DNA of 64,000 nt from Hydrotalea sp. (lineage in GTDB: Bacteria; Bacteroidota; Bacteroidia; Chitinophagales; Chitinophagaceae): NCBI GenBank assembly GCA_022402565.1, contig JAKRSC010000024.1, positions 108,042 to 172,041 of the forward strand. The letters run 5' to 3'. Positions 44,615-51,888 of the stretch are shown one piece after another. The translations under genes were made by a program, and so were the position numbers. Within the stretch, counting starts at the first letter, position 1, and each line of letters starts with the position of its first letter. The notes below the pieces were generated by a model. The model was not told where the DNA came from, did not search any database, and saw only the letters and a program-made list of their open reading frames with translations.

Positions 44615-44635
44615 TACGCCCTACAATCAGCATGT

Positions 44636-44665
44636 AAAAGCTCCAATATTGGAGCTTTTTTTATT
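44636..44665 (+). terminator. Terminator of the aceBA operon
   Basis: The 18-base palindrome AGCTCCAATATTGGAGCT (44639-44656), flanked by A residues on the left and T residues on the right, makes a strong rho-independent terminator. Confidence 0.88.
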
Positions 44666-44689
44666 GTTAAGAATCTCTAACTTAGTTAA

Positions 44690-45613
44690 ATGCTAATCAA
44701 AAGAATTACAATTACTTTCCTTGCTTGTATAGTGACCTATGCTGCAATTGGTCAAGCAGTTCCAAAAACAGCAAATGGAACCATTAAGCGACATGCCATG
44801 TTTTCTTCTAAAAATGTAGATGCAAGAAATATAGATGTTTGGCTTCCAGCAAGCTATGATGGCAAGAAAAATTTTCCTGTTTTGTACATGCACGACGGAC
44901 AAATGTTATTTGACTCAACCACAACTTGGAATAAACAAGAATGGGGAGTAGATGAAACTTTACATGCATTAGCACAACTAGGTTTCAAAGAAATAATCGT
45001 TGTTGGTGTGTGGAATAGTGGCTCTAACAGGCACATCGATTATTTTCCACAAAAAGCATTTGAATTACTTTCAGAAAAAACAAGAGACAGTTTATACAAA
45101 GCTGAAAGAAATAAGGGCAACCCGGTATTTCATGGTAAAGTTCAATCCGATAAATATTTACAGTTTTTAGTAAAAGAGCTCAAGCCATTTATCGATTCGA
45201 CTTATAAAACACTATCTGATGTGCCTAACACTTTTATTGCTGGGGCTAGCATGGGTGGGCTCATATCTATGTATGCATATTGTGAATACCCAAACGTATT
45301 TGGAGGGGCAGCATGTTTATCTACTCATTGGCCTGGCATCTTTCAAATGGAAAACAATCCAATCCCTAATGCATTCATAAATTATCTAGAAAAGTTTTTA
45401 CCCAAGCCTTCTAATCGAAAAATCTATTTCGATTATGGAAACGCCACATTAGATGCGCTGTATCCACCTCTGCAACAGCAGGTCGATCAGTTACTGAGCA
45501 AAAAAGGATATACAGGCAAACAATGGTTAACGTTAGCTTTTCCAGGAGAAGACCATTCTGAAAAAGCATGGAATAAAAGACTGCACATCCCAATTCAATT
45601 TTTACTTCAATAA
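44690..45613 (+). CDS. Secreted alpha/beta-hydrolase, esterase D/CE1 type
   Basis: Exported serine hydrolase of 307 residues with signal peptide MLIKRITITFLACIVTYAAIG. The nucleophile elbow is GASMGG (about residue 186), the oxyanion-region motif is VLYMHDGQMLFD, and the likely catalytic His is in FPGEDHSEKAW near the end. The fold is that of the esterase D/feruloyl-esterase (CE1) group; the leaving ester is unknown. It lies six bases upstream of a secreted GH13 gene, so it may remove acyl groups from the polysaccharide that the amylase attacks. Confidence 0.85.
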   Translation: MLIKRITITFLACIVTYAAIGQAVPKTANGTIKRHAMFSSKNVDARNIDVWLPASYDGKKNFPVLYMHDGQMLFDSTTTWNKQEWGVDETLHALAQLGFKEIIVVGVWNSGSNRHIDYFPQKAFELLSEKTRDSLYKAERNKGNPVFHGKVQSDKYLQFLVKELKPFIDSTYKTLSDVPNTFIAGASMGGLISMYAYCEYPNVFGGAACLSTHWPGIFQMENNPIPNAFINYLEKFLPKPSNRKIYFDYGNATLDALYPPLQQQVDQLLSKKGYTGKQWLTLAFPGEDHSEKAWNKRLHIPIQFLLQ

Positions 45614-45619
45614 TTAAGT

Positions 45620-47452
45620 ATGTTCAAAAAAATCTCAATTATAGTTTCTATTGTTATAAGTTGCTTACAGCCATTTGCACAAAAAATTGAAAATCCCCCA
45701 TCTTGGGCAGATACTGCCATCTGGTATCAAATATTTGTAGAAAGGTTTAGAAATGGAGATTCAAATAATGACCCTACCATCAAGAACATGAACATTCCTG
45801 GACTCATGCAATATCCGCAAAATTGGAAGTTGAATAATTGGACATCTGATTGGTATGGAAGAGCTGAATGGGAGCAGAAATTGGGAAAAGGATTTCAAGA
45901 AACACTCGCCTTTAGAAGATACGGAGGCGATTTACAAGGTGTGATAGATCAATTACCCTATTTAAAAAAATTAGGGATTAATGCTATCTATTTAAATCCC
46001 ATCAACCATGCTCCTTCACTTCACAAATACGATGCGAGTAGTTATCATCATATAGATGTTCATTTTGGTCCAGATCCTGAAGGCGACCTTCAGATTATGG
46101 CAAGTGAAAACCCTGGTGATCCAAGCACATGGAAATGGACAAAGGCAGATTTGCTCTTTTTGTCTTTACTTGAAAAAGCTCGTGCAATGAGTATAAGGGT
46201 GATTGTAGATTTTTCCTGGAATCATACAGGCACTCTGTTTTGGGCATTTCAAGATGTTCTAAAAAATCAAGAACAATCAAAATTCAAAGATTGGTATGAT
46301 ATACTTTCATGGGACAATTCAGCAACACCAGAAAATGAATTTAAGTACCACGGTTGGCTCAACATTGCAAGTTTACCAGAGTTAAAAAAAGTAAACATTC
46401 AAAGCACCAGAAAAACAGGATATCCATATATTGGCGATATACACCCAGAAGTAAAAAAACACATATTTGCTGCAACAGAAAGATGGCTAGCCCCCAATGG
46501 AGACCAATCTAAGGGTGTAGATGGATTTAGATTGGATGTTGCAGATCATATTGGCACCACCTTCTGGAAAGATTATCGATCATTTGTTCGATCAATCAAT
46601 CCACAGGCCTACCTTATAGGCGAAATTTGGTGGGCAGAATGGCCAGACTCTTTAATGGACCCTGCTCCGTATATGCAAGGTGACATATTTGATGCTGTGA
46701 TGTTTTATCAAACTTACAGACCCGCACGCTACTATTTTGCTAAAACAGACTTTCCAATTAGTCATAAACAATTTCAAGAAGCACTCAATTATGAATGGAG
46801 TAGAATTCCTGAAAGGTTTAGAAGGAATATGATGAATGTTTCTTCTTCTCATGACGCCCCAAGGTTATTGAGCGATTTTTATAATCCCAATAAATATAAA
46901 TTCCAAGCCACACCAAACGATAATCCCAATTATAAAACTGGCAAACCAGATGCTGCAACCTATCAAAGAGTAAAATTGTACTTGCTGCATCATTTTACAA
47001 CTTTAGGTGCTCCACATATATGGAATGGTGAAGAAATGGGCATGTGGGGAGCCGATGATCCACATGGTAGAAAACCACTTTGGTGGAGAGATTTGAATTT
47101 TGAACCAGAAACAAGGGACAATTACACCAAAAAAACAAACTTAAAGGATACAGTAGGTTTTAATGAAGCGCATTTTAACTATTACCAACAGCTCATTCAA
47201 ATTAGAAAATCAGAAAAAGCATTGCAATATGGTCAAATAGAGTTTAAAGAACATGCTTCCATATTTGCATATTCAAGAAAGTTGAATGAAGATGAAATAC
47301 TAGTATTGTGCAATGCTAACCAAATTGCAGAAAACTATAATTTACCTAAACAATCCAAATGGATCAACCTCATGAACAATCAGGTTTATGATAGTGCATC
47401 AATTAAGTTAGAACCAATCACTGGTCTGATTTTAAAGAGAATTGGACAATAA
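45620..47452 (+). CDS. Alpha-amylase-family glycoside hydrolase (GH13), secreted
   Basis: Retaining GH13 enzyme of 610 residues with signal peptide MFKKISIIVSIVISCLQPFA. It has an unusual N-terminal extension before the barrel (about 30-100). Conserved regions: VDFSWNH (196-202), GFRLDVADH with nucleophile Asp306, LIGEIWW with acid/base Glu335, and SSHDAPR with Asp412. The C-terminal beta domain ends near 605. The overall layout resembles neopullulanase or cyclomaltodextrinase-like enzymes. It is in an operon with the preceding esterase, and its 3' end overlaps the convergent CpsB-type gene by 21 bases. Confidence 0.9.
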   Translation: MFKKISIIVSIVISCLQPFAQKIENPPSWADTAIWYQIFVERFRNGDSNNDPTIKNMNIPGLMQYPQNWKLNNWTSDWYGRAEWEQKLGKGFQETLAFRRYGGDLQGVIDQLPYLKKLGINAIYLNPINHAPSLHKYDASSYHHIDVHFGPDPEGDLQIMASENPGDPSTWKWTKADLLFLSLLEKARAMSIRVIVDFSWNHTGTLFWAFQDVLKNQEQSKFKDWYDILSWDNSATPENEFKYHGWLNIASLPELKKVNIQSTRKTGYPYIGDIHPEVKKHIFAATERWLAPNGDQSKGVDGFRLDVADHIGTTFWKDYRSFVRSINPQAYLIGEIWWAEWPDSLMDPAPYMQGDIFDAVMFYQTYRPARYYFAKTDFPISHKQFQEALNYEWSRIPERFRRNMMNVSSSHDAPRLLSDFYNPNKYKFQATPNDNPNYKTGKPDAATYQRVKLYLLHHFTTLGAPHIWNGEEMGMWGADDPHGRKPLWWRDLNFEPETRDNYTKKTNLKDTVGFNEAHFNYYQQLIQIRKSEKALQYGQIEFKEHASIFAYSRKLNEDEILVLCNANQIAENYNLPKQSKWINLMNNQVYDSASIKLEPITGLILKRIGQ

Positions 47453-48178
47453 GGTTTTATTAAAAAACGGATAGTTTTCAAGTAACTCGTAACATTCTTT
47501 TGTAGACGCTAAGTCTTCAAGAGATTTGAGATGTCGATCATGGTGACAATCACTCCCAACCCATTGATACATTTCTTTCTTTAAAAGCCAGTGAGCTTGC
47601 TTTTTTACTTGAGGACCATAATAATTTGTAAGAGAAAGTATATTCAATTGAAACTGACATCCCATATCCAACATGCGTTGATAGGCTTTTGGTTGTTGAT
47701 GATAAAAATTATAACGTTCGGGATGAGCTAGAACAGGCTGATAGCCTGCCAACTGTAATGCAAAAACAACTTGTTCAATATTTGGTGAAGGAGCGGCATA
47801 AGACATTTCAATTAGCACTTGCTTTTTTCCAAAAGTCAATAGGTTTTCACTTTGTTGTAGCATAGATTCAAACTCAATATCTACCATATATTCTGCAGCA
47901 TAAGCAATTTCAATTGAAGAGCTAATTGAACCGTTTGAAATGATAGATTCATAAGCTTTATGAATGGTTTCTGATGTGTTTGGATAAACACCTGCAAATA
48001 TGTGCGGAGTTGCAATTATTTTTTTAAAACCTAATTGCTGAAATCTTTCAATAAACTGTATAGTTGTATCCTCATCTTGAACCCCATCATCAATTCCTGG
48101 CAAAATATGATTATGCAATTCTACCCCTATGAAGGATAGATCTGGATTACGCTTTTTACTAGTAAAGAAATGCCACAT
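47432..48178 (-). CDS. CpsB/CapC-type tyrosine-protein phosphatase (PHP domain)
   Basis: Metal-dependent PHP-fold phosphatase, 248 residues, cytoplasmic. Metal-binding motifs are ELHNHILPGIDDG (about 22-34), ATPHIFAG, LAHPERYNFY and SDCHHD. Relatives (CpsB, YwqE) dephosphorylate the tyrosine kinases that control capsule polymerisation and export. It lies one base downstream of the UpxY-like gene. The kinase/Wza/Wzc partners are absent from the window, so either they are elsewhere or the enzyme has another substrate. Confidence 0.9.
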   Translation of the reverse strand: MWHFFTSKKRNPDLSFIGVELHNHILPGIDDGVQDEDTTIQFIERFQQLGFKKIIATPHIFAGVYPNTSETIHKAYESIISNGSISSSIEIAYAAEYMVDIEFESMLQQSENLLTFGKKQVLIEMSYAAPSPNIEQVVFALQLAGYQPVLAHPERYNFYHQQPKAYQRMLDMGCQFQLNILSLTNYYGPQVKKQAHWLLKKEMYQWVGSDCHHDRHLKSLEDLASTKECYELLENYPFFNKTLLSNSL

Positions 48179-48179
48179 A

Positions 48180-48701
48180 CTATCTAGCTGGCTCCAAGTG
48201 ATGAGTAGGAAATTCTATTCTCAAATATTGGCCCATAGACTCTAGTTTGACTACTGCTTTTCTTCTATTCCCTTTAATAACAATTCCCTTTTGCTTATTA
48301 AAAATTCCAAAGTTGACAACTACTTCATCATTAGGGCGAAAACCTTCGGCCGATACAGATGACAAAACAACATCTTTAGTTGCAAGAAGATTTTGAATCA
48401 TTTCAATTTCTTCATTCCTTATTATAGCCGGTTGCCCGTTATAATAGACAAAACGTAGAACACCATCGGTATTTTTAACTTTTTCAGCTTCTACATCATT
48501 GATTCTTACAAATACATAAGACTTGAAAAGTGGCTCAAGAATGACTTTTTTCCTATCTGACCACTGACGTACTGTTTTTTGAACTGGACAATAACACTCA
48601 ACACCCTTTGCATCCATACGATCTTTTACCTTTTTTTCCCATCTTGGTTTCGTATAAAGGGCGTGCCACCGCTTTTCAGAATCCACGCTTTGCTTCTTCA
48701 T
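48180..48701 (-). CDS. UpxY-like NusG-family transcription antiterminator
   Basis: Specialised NusG paralogue of 173 residues. The NGN domain (about 8-110) has RWHALYTKPRWEKKV, CYCPVQKTVRQWSDRKK and SYVFVRI; the KOW domain (about 120-165) has GIFNKQKGIVI. In Bacteroides, UpxY proteins act on the leader of the capsule operon they head. Here the gene sits 26 bases behind the tail-specific protease gene and is followed only by the CpsB-type phosphatase. A regulatory target must therefore be elsewhere or upstream. Confidence 0.88.
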   Translation of the reverse strand: MKKQSVDSEKRWHALYTKPRWEKKVKDRMDAKGVECYCPVQKTVRQWSDRKKVILEPLFKSYVFVRINDVEAEKVKNTDGVLRFVYYNGQPAIIRNEEIEMIQNLLATKDVVLSSVSAEGFRPNDEVVVNFGIFNKQKGIVIKGNRRKAVVKLESMGQYLRIEFPTHHLEPAR

Positions 48702-48727
48702 AATTCAAATATAGCTTCAAATTGTAC

Positions 48728-50884
48728 TCAACGATTGACTGTTGATACTTTTGATCCAATCATACTTTTTGCTACCAATGAACTCTGATAAACATAAATA
48801 TCAGTTTTCAATGCTTGCAGCCAAGCTTGGTATCGTTCGCCTTTTGCTTTATCTGGATTATTATAAAATTTATCTTTATCTACTTCTGTACACTCTGCTA
48901 TCATCTCGTCTTTTAGCTTCAACAAGCCATTATTTTGTGCTATTGTAGAGCGAATTGACTTTTGTTGTTCCTGATATTTTGTTAAGCTTAATTCAATTGG
49001 TTTTTCTAAATGATCTGCTAACCACTTAATATTACTACTTACAACACTAAAGACTGGATCCGATGCGATTGCTTTATTGCCTCTTTCTATAAGTTCATTT
49101 AGTGCAGACCTTTCTCCCCATTCTTGGTATTTAACAGGTGTAACTTCATCCCATGCTAAACATTCAGGATAATCTTTCTCTCTAATCTTCAAGTACTCAT
49201 AAGTATCTGGTACTATAATGTCTGGAACAACACCTTTTAACTGATTTGAAGCTCCACTAATTCTATAAAACTTTTGAAATGTAAGCTTTAGTGCTCCCAT
49301 GTCTGTTCTTCCGCTAAATAAGTCAAGTGGCTTACCAATAGGAATATTGCGCTGCACTGTTCCCTTTCCAAAGGTAGATGAACTTCCAATGATGATACCA
49401 CGATTATAATCTTGAATTGCTCCAGCAAAAATTTCACTTGCAGATGCACTTAGTTCATTAATCATCACAACTAATGGACCATCCCATACTGTGCTTACGT
49501 CTTTGTCATTTAAAACCGTAGGTCTTCCATCCTTATCCTTCACCTGAACTACAGGGCCATGAGGAATAAATAAACCCACCATTTGAATGACCTCATAAAG
49601 CGATCCACCTCCATTATTACGCAGGTCTACAACAACTGCATCTACTTTTTCTTCTTTCAGTTTCTCTAATTCTCTTGCAACATCTTCACTACAACGATGC
49701 CCTTTAGGGTCTTCAAAGTCGGCATAAAAATCTGGCAAATAAATATATCCAATCTTTTCATTACCCTTTTGAATAACAGCACTGCGTGCGAAAGCCTCAT
49801 CCTGCACAATTTCATCTCTAACTAATGAAACTGTTTTAAATGTGCCATCTTGCTTTTTCAAAGTCAACTTTACAGTTGTTCCTTTTGCACCACGAATCAA
49901 CTTTACTGCCTCATCAACGCTGTAGCCAGTAATATCTGTCATTTCCTCCTCTCCTTGACCAACTTTTACAATAATGTCACCTACAACAAACTGATTCGAT
50001 TTCCAAGCTGGACCGCCAGTAACTAAACTCACAATTTTAATTCCAGCATCTTCCTCTCTTAGTTGTGCGCCAATACCAAAAAATCTTCCGCTCATTTGTT
50101 CATCGAAATAACGTTTTTCTACTGGCGGAAAATAGTTCGTATGCGGATCCATTAATTCGGTGATGGTATTTATGTATAAATGAAATCGTTGATCTTCTTT
50201 TCTAGAATTTTTGATACGATCGTACATGCGATCCATAGTTTTCAAAACACGATCTCTTGCTTCTGCCTCTAATTCTGCGTCCGATTTAATTTCAAAATCT
50301 TTATTTCCCTTGTTTTTTTCTCTTGTTTCTAGTAAGTCGGCATAACGTTCCAATACACTTAACTTCAAACGCTTTCTCCAACGCTCTCTACGCTCATCTG
50401 CATTTTTTGGATATTGCAGTTTTTCTGTTTCTGAATGATAGGTTTCTACCACTGAAAAATTAAATGGCTTAGAAAGAATTTCTCGATACAAAGCCTGAGC
50501 TTCAGGAAATCGTTTATCATAAATAATGCTAACCGCAGGCTCAAATTGAATGGGCGCACCTTTTAACTCGTCGTCTAATAAAAGCTCATACTTTTTGAGA
50601 GATTGAATATCTGACTGAAGAAAAATACTTTTATCGCCGTCTAACTGCTCAAAATATTTTTTAAAAACTGCTTTAGAAAATTGATCATCTATCTTTTTTG
50701 GACTAAAGTGTTGTGATGACAAAATAGAACCAACCAAGGTCAAGAGTTTTTGACGCTGCTCAACCATTTTTTCATCACCATTTGCAAAGCTTGTTCTATA
50801 CGCTACGAATAAACTAGTAAATAAAATGACCGCAATGAGTCCCAACCCTTTTCTGCTCTTCATAAAGTCGACGATTTTTTTCAT
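48728..50884 (-). CDS. prc: Carboxy-terminal (tail-specific) processing protease, S41 family
   Basis: Periplasmic serine protease that degrades proteins from their C-termini. In the 718-residue form an N-terminal membrane anchor (KGLGLIAVILFTSLFVAY) is followed by a helical domain, a PDZ domain (about 245-330: GIGAQLREEDAGIKIVSLVTGGPAWKS in part) and the S41 protease domain. The Ser/Lys dyad lies in INELSASASEIFAG and STFGKGTVQ. I start at MKKIVDF; an earlier ATG adds nine residues across a perfect -7 box. Prc-UpxY-CpsB appear to be cotranscribed. Confidence 0.92.
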   Translation of the reverse strand: MKKIVDFMKSRKGLGLIAVILFTSLFVAYRTSFANGDEKMVEQRQKLLTLVGSILSSQHFSPKKIDDQFSKAVFKKYFEQLDGDKSIFLQSDIQSLKKYELLLDDELKGAPIQFEPAVSIIYDKRFPEAQALYREILSKPFNFSVVETYHSETEKLQYPKNADERRERWRKRLKLSVLERYADLLETREKNKGNKDFEIKSDAELEAEARDRVLKTMDRMYDRIKNSRKEDQRFHLYINTITELMDPHTNYFPPVEKRYFDEQMSGRFFGIGAQLREEDAGIKIVSLVTGGPAWKSNQFVVGDIIVKVGQGEEEMTDITGYSVDEAVKLIRGAKGTTVKLTLKKQDGTFKTVSLVRDEIVQDEAFARSAVIQKGNEKIGYIYLPDFYADFEDPKGHRCSEDVARELEKLKEEKVDAVVVDLRNNGGGSLYEVIQMVGLFIPHGPVVQVKDKDGRPTVLNDKDVSTVWDGPLVVMINELSASASEIFAGAIQDYNRGIIIGSSSTFGKGTVQRNIPIGKPLDLFSGRTDMGALKLTFQKFYRISGASNQLKGVVPDIIVPDTYEYLKIREKDYPECLAWDEVTPVKYQEWGERSALNELIERGNKAIASDPVFSVVSSNIKWLADHLEKPIELSLTKYQEQQKSIRSTIAQNNGLLKLKDEMIAECTEVDKDKFYNNPDKAKGERYQAWLQALKTDIYVYQSSLVAKSMIGSKVSTVNR

Positions 50885-50892
50885 GTATCTAC

Positions 50893-50900
50893 CAAAAATA
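50893..50900 (-). promoter_or_regulatory. -7 promoter box of the tail-specific protease gene
   Basis: The minus strand reads TATTTTTG, an exact TAnnTTTG match, ending eight bases before the chosen ATG. No -33 element at the right distance. Confidence 0.4.
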
Positions 50901-50984
50901 AATGAAATCATACAATGCTGTATTTCAATTTCTTCTTCTTAACAAATACTTGTATCAACGGTTCTGTGGACTTATGAATTTCGA

Positions 50985-51015
50985 TTTGTGTATTTGAAAT
51001 TTTGTTTTATTTTTG
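50985..51015 (+). promoter_or_regulatory. Promoter of tRNA-His
   Basis: TTTG (50985-50988), a 19-base spacer and TATTTTTG (51008-51015) match the Bacteroidota housekeeping promoter at every fixed position. The tRNA begins 15 bases downstream. Confidence 0.82.
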
Positions 51016-51029
51016 CCGCCCATTAATTC

Positions 51030-51104
51030 GGAGGTTGTAGCTCAGTTGGTTAGAGCGTCGGTTTGTGGCACCGAAGGTCGTGGGTTCGAACCCCATCATC
51101 CTCC
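51030..51104 (+). tRNA. tRNA-His (anticodon GTG)
   Basis: Full cloverleaf: D stem GCTC/GAGC, anticodon stem TCGGT/ACCGA around TTGTGGC with anticodon GTG, and T arm GTGGG-TTCGAAC-CCCAT. The extra G at position -1 (51030) pairs with C73, the identity feature of tRNA-His. The acceptor stem GAGGTTG/CATCCTC has one non-canonical pair, U5 against U68. The 3' CCA is not encoded (CAA follows). A promoter precedes it and a terminator follows. Confidence 0.95.
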
Positions 51105-51105
51105 C

Positions 51106-51128
51106 AAAGCCCTTAAAGGGCTTTTTTT
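51106..51128 (+). terminator. Terminator after tRNA-His
   Basis: AAAGCCC and GGGCTTT flank a short T/A loop, followed by a run of seven T. It starts two bases after the tRNA and ends only about 12 bases before the DUF445 start codon. Confidence 0.8.
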
Positions 51129-51139
51129 ATTGATCAGTT

Positions 51140-51745
51140 ATGAGCTTCTGGATTTGGACATTACCGTTTATCTCAGCATTTATTGGTTGGTTAACCAACT
51201 GGATTGCTATTAAAATGCTATTTCACCCTAGAAACCCTATCCAATTTTTAGGAATAACCTTTCAGGGTATTTTCCCAAAAAGACAACAACAATTTGCTGA
51301 GAAATTGGGTCGAATTGTTAGCCAAGAACTCCTATCTTTTAGCGAAATAGAGTCAAAAATTACCCATCCCGAGAATGTTAAGAAGTTGATGCCATTCGTT
51401 GAGAACCATATAGATCAATTTCTCAGGAAAAAGTTAGCCGATGAAATGCCTGTTATTAGCATGTTTATAGGCGAAAACACCATACAGCAATTAAAAAAGA
51501 TATTTAGCCAGGAATTGGAGTCGCTGTTCCCCATCATTATGAAAAATTATATGGGCAGCTTACAAGAACAACTTGATTTGGAAAAGCTTGTTGTTGAAAA
51601 AGTAGCCGGATTTTCTTCAGATAAGCTCGAACAAATCCTTTTTTCAATCATGGCAAAAGAATTTAGGTTCGTTGAAATTATTGGAGCAATTGTGGGTTTT
51701 TTGATTGGTTTGCTTCAAATTCTTATCACAAAACTGGCCAACTAG
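51140..51745 (+). CDS. DUF445-family membrane protein
   Basis: 201-residue member of DUF445 (YheB-like), function unknown. The family's N-terminal signature FIGWLTNWIAIKMLFHP (about 14-30) sits in the first membrane helix; a central soluble helical region (about 45-175) and a C-terminal helix (IIGAIVGFLIGLLQILI) follow. It is a short version compared with Bacillus YheB. The gene begins directly behind the tRNA-His terminator, with no promoter of its own that I can see. Read-through from the tRNA promoter is the simplest way to express it. Confidence 0.88.
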   Translation: MSFWIWTLPFISAFIGWLTNWIAIKMLFHPRNPIQFLGITFQGIFPKRQQQFAEKLGRIVSQELLSFSEIESKITHPENVKKLMPFVENHIDQFLRKKLADEMPVISMFIGENTIQQLKKIFSQELESLFPIIMKNYMGSLQEQLDLEKLVVEKVAGFSSDKLEQILFSIMAKEFRFVEIIGAIVGFLIGLLQILITKLAN

Positions 51746-51798
51746 GTACGAGCGGTCGTATAACTACTTAAGCGGCCTAAACTTTTATCCCCCTACCT

Positions 51799-51837
51799 TG
51801 TCATAATACCGTTCATAAAATGTCATGCATTTGTCAT
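51799..51837. promoter_or_regulatory. Three TGTCAT direct repeats upstream of the barrel receptor gene
   Basis: TGTCAT occurs at 51799-51804, 51821-51826 and 51832-51837, spaced 22 and 11 bases apart, that is on one face of the helix. The sites end about 50 bases before the ATG, upstream of a near-consensus -7 box (TAGATTTA, 51870-51877). Direct repeats in helical phase are typical of response-regulator sites; the regulator is unknown. Confidence 0.4.
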
Positions 51838-51888
51838 GGTACATTCCTACACCTTTGCTGACCAAAATTTAGATTTAATTAAAAGCAC

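Noticed and set aside
51013-51213. 66-codon frame starting TTG across tRNA-His
   Set aside because: It is the tRNA and its terminator read as protein, then the DUF445 gene in another frame.
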